From positions 1 through 5,277 of the forward strand of contig CALCCV010000412.1 of assembly GCA_937900305.1 (NCBI GenBank): a stretch of DNA of 5,277 nucleotides. Direction: 5' to 3'. Made by a program: the position numbers and the translations under genes. Under the pieces are notes generated by a model. That model was not told the DNA's origin. It did no database searches and saw only the letters and a program-made list of their open reading frames with translations. Positions 1 through 5,277 of this stretch are shown here, piece after piece (positions within the stretch are counted from its first letter, which is position 1; every line of letters begins with the position of its first letter). This stretch comes from an uncultured Pseudobdellovibrionaceae bacterium. Its GTDB lineage: Bacteria; Bdellovibrionota; Bdellovibrionia; Bdellovibrionales; Bdellovibrionaceae.

Positions 1-179
1 ATACTGCAGCCCTATTCGCTACTTCAGGCCAAGGGCCGCGTTGGCCGAGGTCCAGGTCACTGTTCTGACGGGCTCTTCCTCGGCCGGAGCGGTCATTGAC
101 CAAGGTCTTGGCGAAAAGTGCCAATATGCTGGTCAGCCGTCGTAGTCGTGAAAGCTGGCCACTACTACGGGGGAGCCAC
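1..179. other. Left flank with no supported gene
   Basis: No convincing gene is visible. A minus-strand frame of 25 codons (96 down to 19) begins with ATG and ends in TAG. It has GC-rich third positions and could be the tail of a broken gene, but it is too short to call. Several short inverted repeats occur here: GGCCAA/TTGGCC at 27-32 and 41-46, and a 10-bp stem with one mismatch at 137-146 and 161-170. The last lies just downstream of the PIN-like gene's stop but has no T-run after it in the direction of transcription, so it is not a classical intrinsic terminator. Confidence 0.5.
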
Positions 180-1082
180 TTATTGGTCACTCGGGTTTTT
201 CGATAGAGCTGGATTTGTGCCGCCGACAGCTTTGGCAAGCTGATCGATAGTCCAGAGTTCGAAAGTTACCCCGAGTAGTTGCGTAATTTCCGCTCTCAAT
301 ATCGGATGTGCAGTTCCATCTCTACTCCAATCGATCTTTCGGTCGTTGGTGACAACAATTGCATGATCGAAACGAAGGCCTTTCTCTCTAGCCTCAAGCA
401 AGCCAAGCAGGAAATCTGCCCACGTATAGAAGTCACCATCACCATCATCCTTAAAGCCGGGAGGTGTCTTGGTACGCTTCCTTGTAATGGCAATCTCATG
501 AAAACGAACGCGAGGTACAAACGGGACGAAAGCCTTTCGTTCGAGAACGTTAAGAACGGTGCTCATTGAACGAAGAGTTGCTGGGTCATATGCAAATCCA
601 TACTCATCCGAGAACTCGTTCAACAAATGGTCCATTCTGTCTGCGTATACTACGAAATTCGAATCGAGCTTCTCCGCTTCGGTTCGTAGTGCGTCAAACT
701 TCTTCTTCAGTCCATCAGCCAGGGTCGAAACTGCTGCGAGCTGGTTGTTCCAGAATTCCTGGATGGCTTGTCCAGGGAGGATTAACGGACCGCTTAGTCT
801 AGCGTCGAGATAATCAACAATATCGTCTCGCTTTGGATGCGAGGCGAGTTTCAAGAAAACACTAGCATCGAGACCAACGGCTGTGTTCTCTAATGGTCTT
901 GCCGGTGAAGTTGTGTGAACGATACTTTGGTGAAGCGCTTCGACGGCTCGAATCGGTGTGCGTCGATCAAGCAACTCTTCAAGGCTGTTGAGCTTATCCA
1001 TTGCCGGGCTAGTACCAAATATCGCTTGCAGCTTTTGCCAACTCTTCGCTAAGAGACTGAAGAGCTTCGGCGTTCCATTCAT
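180..1082 (-). CDS. PIN-like domain nuclease (PIN_8/DUF4935 type), partner of the DUF262 gene
   Basis: This is a predicted metal-dependent ribonuclease or nuclease of the PIN-like fold, cytosolic, with no signal peptide or membrane segment. Seen in the 300-residue product: a strand ending in an early aspartate (GLDASVFL, D72); a helix with glutamate (AIQEFW, E109); a charged, probably helical or coiled stretch at about 115-145; a PPGF...GDFYTW motif at 207-221, with D217 as the likely acidic ligand; and VVTNDRK at 243-249 (D247). This order, D, E, PPG(F/Y)xD...GDxxxW, then TNDxK-DW, is that of PIN_8-type proteins, and the acidic set looks intact. The start at 1082 has a Shine-Dalgarno-like AGGGG at 1089-1093, 6 nt upstream, but overlaps the preceding gene by 74 nt. 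The alternative ATG at 1001 (M28) lies 7 nt after that gene's stop, keeps the whole domain, and lacks a clear ribosome site. Order and spacing imply co-transcription with the DUF262 gene. Substrate (RNA or DNA) cannot be told. An antitoxin-free PIN toxin is less likely, given its length and partner. Confidence 0.8.
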   Translation of the reverse strand: MNGTPKLFSLLAKSWQKLQAIFGTSPAMDKLNSLEELLDRRTPIRAVEALHQSIVHTTSPARPLENTAVGLDASVFLKLASHPKRDDIVDYLDARLSGPLILPGQAIQEFWNNQLAAVSTLADGLKKKFDALRTEAEKLDSNFVVYADRMDHLLNEFSDEYGFAYDPATLRSMSTVLNVLERKAFVPFVPRVRFHEIAITRKRTKTPPGFKDDGDGDFYTWADFLLGLLEAREKGLRFDHAIVVTNDRKIDWSRDGTAHPILRAEITQLLGVTFELWTIDQLAKAVGGTNPALSKNPSDQ

Positions 1083-2640
1083 TTAGCACCCCTAGTTTGT
1101 GTATCCATTCTCCTTGGACACCGGTTGGGAGAAGATTTGTCTTGAAACCTTGCCAGTCCACAGCCTCTTTGGGGCGGCGCTCCAGAGTCGAAAGGAAGGT
1201 GTTCGCTAATGTGCTACTCCAAAAAGCGGCATCCTCTTCGGTAAAACCATTCCATATCTCCTGCTGGCGAGGCATGATGGACTGCAGAGTCCCAGATTGA
1301 GTCGGCGTAATGGTTTTTTGGACAACCGAACGACGGAGGAAGGAAAGCGTTCCCTTATTGAACGAACGGCTTCCAACTCGCTCAGAAAATTCGTCGCGAC
1401 TCGGATTGAGTTCAGCCAGTTCCCGTTCAGCTGCGCGCCAATCCTTATTCAAGCAGACTTGCCTCGCGGCCTCACCAAAACGCCGTTCAACGTTGCCCGT
1501 GCCGAGGTTCCCGACAACGATTCGTCTTACGACTAGCTTTAGAATGTGCTGCATTCCAACGATTGCGTCCGGCGTTCCAGATATCGCAAGAAGAATCGGC
1601 CTAACGGCGATAACGCCTAGGTTATCAAGCGCGGAGAACACTCTCAGAGCTTCAGTGTCGGCCGGGCCGTCAAGCGAAGGATCCATCATCTGCGCGTACA
1701 GGGGCAAGCTATCCCGAAGCTGATTCATTAAACTGTCGATAGAGGGTGGCACCCTATCTGCGTGTTGTGCGCGTTGAGCGAGAAAAGCATATAGATCCTT
1801 GGGGAGGATATGACCAGCCTGTACCGTGACGACGTGGCGTATGAATTGCACAAATGTATTCGATCCATACTGGGAGAACGGTTTGGCAATACGCTGCCAC
1901 TCGTGATAGCGGAATTCACGCTGCTCCGGAGCAGTCTGGCTCAACACGTAGTTCTTTAGTAAATCAGCCGTGGTGAGTTCACGACCGCGCGTGTTGATGA
2001 CTTCAAAAACGCGATAAGCCGTTGCCGCGTCAGGATGAATAAAGACCGCAAAGTACAACCGGTTTGTAATGAACTCTGTCCAAAGTCCTAGTCGCAGAAA
2101 AGGGTCTCGCGCAAGATCTTCGCGTAGTTTCTTCCGTATGAAGACGAACGACTCATCTAGCCGTTGTGACACAGAGATGTCTTGAATCAGGTTCTTCTGC
2201 AACCTCTCCTGGTCCGAAGTCAATATTTTCTGGAGAGTCTCGTTGTCCTCAGTGTCGGTCAGTTTGACGCGAGGCAATATTTCGTCCGTCTTGTAGTCGA
2301 TAGAAAACAGGAAGTCACTTTTCAGGCGATCGGCCAACGCACTTCTGCCGTGATGTATGGCTTCGTGATACAGGGCGGCAGCCAGAAGGGTTAACGTGAG
2401 GAGCCGTTGCTGGCCATCCACTACGTGCCTGCGTGGTCCATCTTCATCGGTAAGAATTACTAGGCCGAGAAAGTATGTCTCTAACTGCAAGGCGTCCCGA
2501 AGATCGCTCCAAAACTCTGAAACCTCATCTTCCTGCCATGCATACTCTCGCTGATATGGTGGAACCTCAAACATTGAGCTGGACATGAGGGCGCCAGCCG
2601 GGGTAGCGGATGCATTTAGGGGCGTGGACACAGGAATCAC
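1009..2640 (-). CDS. DUF262 (GmrS-like) protein with a degenerate DUF1524-type C-terminus
   Basis: The product is 543 residues and probably cytosolic. Its N-terminal DUF262 domain carries the family signatures: FEVPPYQREYAW at 24-35, YFLGLVIL at 56-63, the VVDGQQR motif at 73-79 (the ParB/Srx-like nucleotide-binding and hydrolysis motif of GmrS, SspE and BrxU relatives), and VFEVINTRGRELTTADLLKN at 211-230. The C-terminal part follows the layout of DUF1524 (GmrD-like HNH nuclease) up to the terminal W...(A)ASDIW. However, the expected LEHI(L)P motif reads LQSIMP (452-457), with serine where the catalytic histidine should be, and the following GN motif reads AN (479-480). I infer a sensor/NTPase that has lost its own nuclease. 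The start is GTG at 2640; no good Shine-Dalgarno precedes it. ATGs at 2586 (M19) and 2574 (M23) are alternatives but would trim the residues just before the PYQR motif. It is the first gene of a two-gene minus-strand unit with the PIN-like gene. The defence role is inferred from the family; the modification or signal sensed is unknown. Confidence 0.9.
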   Translation of the reverse strand: MIPVSTPLNASATPAGALMSSSMFEVPPYQREYAWQEDEVSEFWSDLRDALQLETYFLGLVILTDEDGPRRHVVDGQQRLLTLTLLAAALYHEAIHHGRSALADRLKSDFLFSIDYKTDEILPRVKLTDTEDNETLQKILTSDQERLQKNLIQDISVSQRLDESFVFIRKKLREDLARDPFLRLGLWTEFITNRLYFAVFIHPDAATAYRVFEVINTRGRELTTADLLKNYVLSQTAPEQREFRYHEWQRIAKPFSQYGSNTFVQFIRHVVTVQAGHILPKDLYAFLAQRAQHADRVPPSIDSLMNQLRDSLPLYAQMMDPSLDGPADTEALRVFSALDNLGVIAVRPILLAISGTPDAIVGMQHILKLVVRRIVVGNLGTGNVERRFGEAARQVCLNKDWRAAERELAELNPSRDEFSERVGSRSFNKGTLSFLRRSVVQKTITPTQSGTLQSIMPRQQEIWNGFTEEDAAFWSSTLANTFLSTLERRPKEAVDWQGFKTNLLPTGVQGEWIHKLGVLNEWNAEALQSLSEELAKAASDIWY

Positions 2641-3198
2641 CTTGTGATCGGTAGGTTGGAAACTAAAGGATATCAGCTGGATGTCTCCATGCTGAATGAG
2701 AAATTCAAACGGGTCTGGCCGATGTCCGGAATCTGGAAAAACTCGCTGTTTGAAGTTCGCTGCGAAGACATTGCTAAGTGCAGGAGTCCGACGCGTTTGC
2801 TCGCGTTCCGCCTCGCGCTAAAGGGTGAACTACACAGCTGCTAACGCGCATGGTCGGGTGTGTGAGTTCGCCGGATCAGAAATTTGCCTTTCGAGGCCGC
2901 GCCAGCGCCAACGTCTCTTGAACTTCGGACCGGCACCTCGAAAAACCCCTGATTTCACCGAAATCACTGTTGTAAGTTGTTGATTTAGCGATACCGGCTT
3001 TTCGGAAAGTGAGGTTTTTCGAGCTGCCCCGACATTATTCACTCGTTTGTCGCAGGCTGTACTGCCGCAAAGGCCGACAAGCTGACTGCCATCCCGCAAC
3101 AGATTTTTCCATCATCTACGGCAGCAGTTCTTCACTGTCCTTGCCCAAATCTCACTAACCGCATCACCCGACAAGCACTCCTGCAACAAATCCTTCAT
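2641..3198. other. Divergent intergenic region
   Basis: About 560 bases separate the minus-strand DUF262 gene from the arsR promoter. No gene is convincing here. The DUF262 reading frame stays open upstream of its GTG to a TAG at 2818-2820, with no ATG, GTG or TTG in that stretch. The promoter of the DUF262-PIN unit must lie here if it is not further upstream, but I see no good -35/-10 pair on the minus strand. The section 2932-3028 is a separate inverted-repeat element. A short plus-strand frame ending with TGA at 2949-2951 could be the tail of a decayed gene, but it is only 28 codons long. Confidence 0.6.
2932..3028. repeat. 97-bp element with 18-bp imperfect terminal inverted repeats
   Basis: The left arm 2932-2949 and the right arm 3011-3028 are inverted copies matching at 16 of 18 positions, with an uninterrupted 11-bp core (CTCGAAAAACC at 2937-2947 and GGTTTTTCGAG at 3013-3023). 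Immediately inside the left arm is a perfect 7-bp palindrome with a 3-nt loop (TGATTTC at 2950-2956, GAAATCA at 2960-2966). No obvious target-site duplication flanks the arms. The structure resembles a miniature inverted-repeat element or the residual ends of an insertion sequence. A cruciform or RNA hairpin regulatory site is an alternative. The repeat is seen directly; its origin is inference. Confidence 0.6.
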
Positions 3199-3226
3199 TT
3201 GACGGCCTTCCATATTTCGATATTAT
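3199..3226 (+). promoter_or_regulatory. Sigma70-type promoter of the ars operon
   Basis: A -35 box TTGACG (3199-3204) and a -10 box TATTAT (3221-3226) are separated by 16 nt; each matches the consensus at five of six positions. The -10 box is exactly the spacer of the ArsR palindrome, so bound repressor would block polymerase directly. The expected transcription start, about 7 nt downstream, falls on or next to the arsR start codon at 3234. Confidence 0.75.
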
Positions 3227-3239
3227 TCGAAATATGGAA
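3208..3239. promoter_or_regulatory. ArsR operator palindrome
   Basis: Two perfect 13-bp arms, TTCCATATTTCGA (3208-3220) and TCGAAATATGGAA (3227-3239), flank a 6-nt spacer TATTAT. The symmetry and AT-rich ATTTCGA half sites are typical of ArsR/SmtB-family dimers. The right arm includes the arsR ATG (3234-3236) and the spacer is the -10 box, so autorepression is strongly implied. Arsenite bound to ArsR should release it. Confidence 0.85.
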
Positions 3240-3560
3240 ACGTTAGCTGCCTCAGAATCCCTTGCCGCGCTCGGTCACGAGACGCGCCTTGCCATTTTTC
3301 GGGCGCTTGTCCAGGCCGGGCCGGAAGGTCTCAAGGCCGGGGCCATCGGCGAGATGCTCGGCCTTGCGCCGGCGACCTTGTCCTTTCATCTGGCCCAGCT
3401 CAGCCGGGTCGGGTTGATCCGCGGGCGGCAGGAGAGCCGCTTCATCTTCTACTCGGCCGATTACCCCGCCATGGGCGAGCTGATCGCCTTTCTCACCGAC
3501 AACTGCTGCCAGGGCCAGGCTTGCCTGCCCGCCGCGGGATGTGCGCCGTCCTGCGCCTGA
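3234..3560 (+). CDS. arsR: ArsR-family arsenic-responsive repressor
   Basis: A 108-residue winged-helix repressor, normal length for the family, predicted to bind the overlapping palindrome as a dimer and to dissociate on binding As(III). Seen: the opening LAALGHETRLAIFRALVQAGPEG-type helix (10-32); a helix-turn-helix at about 36-60, with recognition helix ATLSFHLAQLSRVGL; and a beta wing at 62-75. The recognition helix lacks the CxC motif of E. coli-type ArsR. Instead, cysteines cluster at the C-terminus: adjacent C91 and C92 plus C97, then C103 and C107. This recalls the C-terminal three-cysteine site described for Acidithiobacillus ferrooxidans ArsR, so arsenite sensing there is inferred. 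The start at 3234 is the only start codon compatible with the full N-terminal helix. There is no Shine-Dalgarno because the operator occupies that place, so leaderless initiation is likely. It is the first gene of the operon, 13 nt before arsC. Confidence 0.96.
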   Translation: METLAASESLAALGHETRLAIFRALVQAGPEGLKAGAIGEMLGLAPATLSFHLAQLSRVGLIRGRQESRFIFYSADYPAMGELIAFLTDNCCQGQACLPAAGCAPSCA

Positions 3561-3573
3561 AACGGAAACTCAA

Positions 3574-3999
3574 ATGACCATTCCTACCGTCCTCGTGCTG
3601 TGCACGGGTAACTCGTGCCGCTCCCAGATGGGCGAAGCGATTCTCAACCACGATCTCGCCGGCCGGGTGCGTGCCCTGTCGGCCGGCACCGTGCCGCAGC
3701 CGAAAGTGGCGGACGGCGCCATCGAGGCGTTGGCGCTCGCCGGGCTGCCCACCGCCGGCCTTTATCCCAAGCTGATCGACACTTTGCTCGATACGCCCAT
3801 CGATCTGGTCGTCAGCGTCTGCGACAACGCCAAGGAGAGCTGCCCGATCTTCCCGCGCCCGGTGAAGCGCATCCACGTGCCTTTCCACGATCCCCACGGC
3901 GAGCCGCTGGAGAGCTTTGTCGCGGTGCGCGACGAGATCCGCCGGGTGCTCGTGCCGGCCGTGCTCGCGGCCCTCGGACTGCAGGAGGGTGCGCAATGA
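3574..3999 (+). CDS. arsC: Arsenate reductase, LMW protein tyrosine phosphatase fold
   Basis: This cytosolic enzyme reduces arsenate to arsenite for export by Acr3. The 141-residue product has the usual length. Seen: the phosphatase P-loop CTGNSCR (C10 to R16, Cx5R) right after the first strand; the second cysteine C15; and the resolving pair C83 and C90 in VCDNAKESCP. This matches the four-cysteine layout of the thioredoxin-coupled S. aureus pI258-type enzymes. FHDP supplies the likely general-acid aspartate D106. Reduction by thioredoxin rather than glutaredoxin is inferred from this pattern. The frame is open upstream to a GTG at 3541, but the ATG at 3574 is preferred: it puts the P-loop at the standard position, follows the arsR stop by 13 nt and has a weak GGAAA ribosome site at 3564-3568. 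Its TGA overlaps the acr3 ATG by four bases, indicating translational coupling. Confidence 0.96.
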   Translation: MTIPTVLVLCTGNSCRSQMGEAILNHDLAGRVRALSAGTVPQPKVADGAIEALALAGLPTAGLYPKLIDTLLDTPIDLVVSVCDNAKESCPIFPRPVKRIHVPFHDPHGEPLESFVAVRDEIRRVLVPAVLAALGLQEGAQ

Positions 4000-5069
4000 G
4001 CGCCCAGTGCGAAGTCACGCTGAAGGCCGCCGCGGGGGCGCCGATGAGCGTTTTCGAGCGCTATCTCACGGTGTGGGTGTTCCTGTGCATCCTCGCCGGC
4101 GTGGCGTTCGGCCAACTGGCGCCGGGCGTCTTTCAGGCCGTCGGGCGGATGGAGGTGGCGCAGGTGAATCTGCCGGTCGGCCTCCTGATCTGGGTGATGG
4201 TCATTCCGATGTTGGTCAAGGTGGATTTCGGCGCGCTGCACGAAGTGAAGGGCCATGTGCGCGGGATCGGCGTCACGCTGTTCGTGAATTGGCTGGTCAA
4301 GCCTTTCTCGATGGCGTTTCTCGGCTGGCTGTTCGTGCGCAATGTATTCGCGCCGATGCTGCCTGCCGAGCAGCTCGACAGCTACATCGCCGGCCTCATT
4401 CTGCTGGCCGCCGCGCCGTGCACGGCGATGGTCTTCGTGTGGAGCCGCCTCTCCAACGGCGATCCGCTGTTCACCCTGTCGCAAGTGGCGCTCAACGACA
4501 CGATCATGGTGGTTGCCTTCGCGCCGTTGGTCGGCTTTCTGCTTGGCATTTCGGCGATCACCGTGCCCTGGGACACCCTGCTCATTTCGGTGGTGCTCTA
4601 CATCGTCATTCCGGTGATCCTCTCCCAGCTGTGGCGCCGGAAGTTGCTGGCCAAAGGCCGGCCGGCCTTCGATGCGGCGATGGAAAAGATCGGCCCCTGG
4701 TCGATCGCCGCGCTACTGGTCACCCTGGTGCTGCTCTTCGCCTTTCAGGGCGAAGCCATCCTCAAGCAGCCGATGGTCATCGCGCTCCTGGCGGTGCCGA
4801 TCCTGATCCAGGTCTTCTTCAATTCGGCGCTGGCCTACTGGCTCAACCGGGCGGTGGGGGAGAAACACAGCGTTGCCTGCCCGTCGGCGCTGATCGGTGC
4901 GTCCAACTTCTTCGAACTGGCGGTGGCGGCGGCCATCGGCCTGTTCGGTTTCGAATCCGGGGCGGCGCTGGCAACGGTGGTCGGCGTGCTCGTCGAAGTG
5001 CCGGTGATGCTGCTGGTGGTCAAAATGGTGAATTCGAGCAAGGACTGGTATGAGCGCCGTCCGCTCTGA
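3996..5069 (+). CDS. acr3: Acr3-family arsenite efflux permease
   Basis: An inner-membrane arsenite exporter of the Acr3 (ACR3/BASS superfamily) type, often annotated arsB although unrelated to the true ArsB family. The 357-residue product has about ten hydrophobic helices, starting near residue 23 (YLTVWVFLCILAGVAFG). Seen: the conserved cysteine C142 in LLAAAPCTAMVFVWS (helix 4), followed by GDPLFTLSQVALNDTIM; GASNFFELAVA at 301-311; and the glutamate E334 in VGVLVEVPVMLLVV (penultimate or last helix). The Cys and the Glu correspond to residues shown to be essential in studied Acr3 proteins. The ATG at 3996 overlaps the arsC stop (ATGA) and has a strong Shine-Dalgarno AGGAGGG at 3983-3989. 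A downstream ATG (M17, about 4044) would give a shorter N-terminus but has no such support. Function is arsenite export driven by the proton-motive force, completing the arsC reaction. Confidence 0.97.
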   Translation: MSAQCEVTLKAAAGAPMSVFERYLTVWVFLCILAGVAFGQLAPGVFQAVGRMEVAQVNLPVGLLIWVMVIPMLVKVDFGALHEVKGHVRGIGVTLFVNWLVKPFSMAFLGWLFVRNVFAPMLPAEQLDSYIAGLILLAAAPCTAMVFVWSRLSNGDPLFTLSQVALNDTIMVVAFAPLVGFLLGISAITVPWDTLLISVVLYIVIPVILSQLWRRKLLAKGRPAFDAAMEKIGPWSIAALLVTLVLLFAFQGEAILKQPMVIALLAVPILIQVFFNSALAYWLNRAVGEKHSVACPSALIGASNFFELAVAAAIGLFGFESGAALATVVGVLVEVPVMLLVVKMVNSSKDWYERRPL

Positions 5070-5277
5070 ATCCCGACCTGCGCGGGCGGACGACCTGCCT
5101 GCCGTGGTCGCGCTGCTGGCGGAGTGTGGGTTGCCGACCGGCGATCTCTCCGCTTCCCACCTCGACGCTTTCCGGCTGGTCCTGGCTGACGGCCGTCTGG
5201 TTGGCGTTGGCGGAGTCGAACCCGCCGGCGACGCCGGCCTGCTGCGCTCGGTGGCGGTGCTGCCCGGCTTCCGTCGC
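5050..5277 (+). CDS. arsN2: ArsN2-like GNAT acetyltransferase, N-terminal part, cut by the window end
   Basis: The first 76 codons of a gene that runs off the right edge. The visible product begins MSAVRSESRPARADDLPAVV and continues with LLAECGLPTGDLS (about 22-34), a strand pair LADGRLVGVGGVE, then GLLRSVAVLPGFRR (63-76), the beta4/beta5 region that precedes the acetyl-CoA loop (RGxG) in GNAT enzymes. The wording GLPTxDL and GLLRSxAV is characteristic of acetyltransferases annotated ArsN2 in arsenic operons. The related ArsN1 acetylates arsinothricin and phosphinothricin; the ArsN2 substrate is, to my knowledge, not settled. The start ATG at 5050 overlaps the end of acr3 by 20 nt and has an AAGGA ribosome site at 5040-5044, so it is translated as part of the ars operon. 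The catalytic half lies outside the window, so activity cannot be judged. Confidence 0.87.
   Translation, partial: MSAVRSESRPARADDLPAVVALLAECGLPTGDLSASHLDAFRLVLADGRLVGVGGVEPAGDAGLLRSVAVLPGFRR

Noticed and set aside
137..170. Hairpin (10-bp stem, one mismatch) after the PIN-like gene as an intrinsic terminator
   Set aside because: No T-run follows the stem in the minus-strand direction, and the loop is 14 nt; termination cannot be supported.
279..569. Plus-strand 96-codon frame opposite the PIN-like gene as an antitoxin
   Set aside because: Lies fully antisense to a coding region with intact PIN motifs, has no recognisable antitoxin fold and no ribosome site that stands out.
1310..1723. Plus-strand 137-codon frame opposite the DUF262 gene
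   Set aside because: Antisense of a well-supported gene, with no domain or start signals.
2830..3099. Minus-strand 89-codon frame as a gene
   Set aside because: Its translation has no recognisable domain, it lacks a clear ribosome site, and it runs through the 97-bp inverted-repeat element.
3615..3995. Plus-strand frame reading into acr3 from within arsC
   Set aside because: This is the acr3 frame extended upstream over arsC; the real start at 3996 has the AGGAGGG site and ATGA overlap, and the upstream translation is arginine/alanine-rich shadow sequence.
3762..4484. Long minus-strand frame of 240 codons opposite arsC and acr3
   Set aside because: Rich in His, Arg, Glu and Gln with no domain, as expected of the antisense of GC-rich membrane-protein codons.
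3917..5053. 378-codon plus-strand frame overlapping acr3
   Set aside because: Arg/Gly/His-rich out-of-frame shadow of acr3, whose own frame has clear family motifs and start signals.
1..5277. CRISPR array, tRNA or rRNA genes
   Set aside because: No regularly spaced direct repeats, and no cloverleaf or rRNA-like sequence seen on either strand by eye.

Overview
The window looks like bacterial DNA, most likely from a GC-rich Gram-negative proteobacterium (my inference is beta- or gammaproteobacterial, from the style of the arsenic genes; the species cannot be told). It divides into two unlike halves that are transcribed divergently from a gap of about 590 bases (2641-3233).

The left half (about 1-2640) has moderate base composition: a sampled line, 1021-1080, is 50% G+C. 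It carries two genes on the minus strand. The first is a 543-residue DUF262 protein, the GmrS-like N-terminal domain of type IV restriction and phosphorothioate-sensing enzymes. Its C-terminal part is laid out like the DUF1524 HNH-nuclease domain, but the nuclease histidine position appears lost. The second, overlapping or immediately following it, is a PIN-like (PIN_8/DUF4935-type) protein whose acidic metal-binding residues are retained. I read the pair as a candidate two-gene defence module: a DUF262 sensor/NTPase whose own nuclease has decayed, with a PIN nuclease supplied by a separate gene. This is the most interesting content of the window.

The right half (about 3199-5277) is GC-rich (line 4381-4440 is 68% G+C) and holds a compact plus-strand arsenic resistance operon: arsR, arsC, acr3 and a truncated arsN2-like acetyltransferase that runs off the end. 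ArsR represses from a near-perfect 32-bp palindrome that encloses the -10 box and covers the arsR start codon, and the transcript is predicted to be leaderless. ArsC reduces arsenate to arsenite with a four-cysteine LMW-phosphatase-fold active site. Acr3 exports arsenite through the inner membrane. ArsN2 is a GNAT acetyltransferase of arsenic operons. The spacing is tight (13-nt gap, 4-nt overlap, 20-nt overlap), which indicates co-transcription and translational coupling.

The gap between the halves holds a 97-bp element bounded by 18-bp imperfect inverted repeats, with a short perfect palindrome just inside one arm. It may be a MITE or the remains of insertion-sequence ends. Bases 1-179 contain no gene I can support. 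Overall, the window fits an accessory region in which a defence pair sits beside metal(loid) resistance genes.
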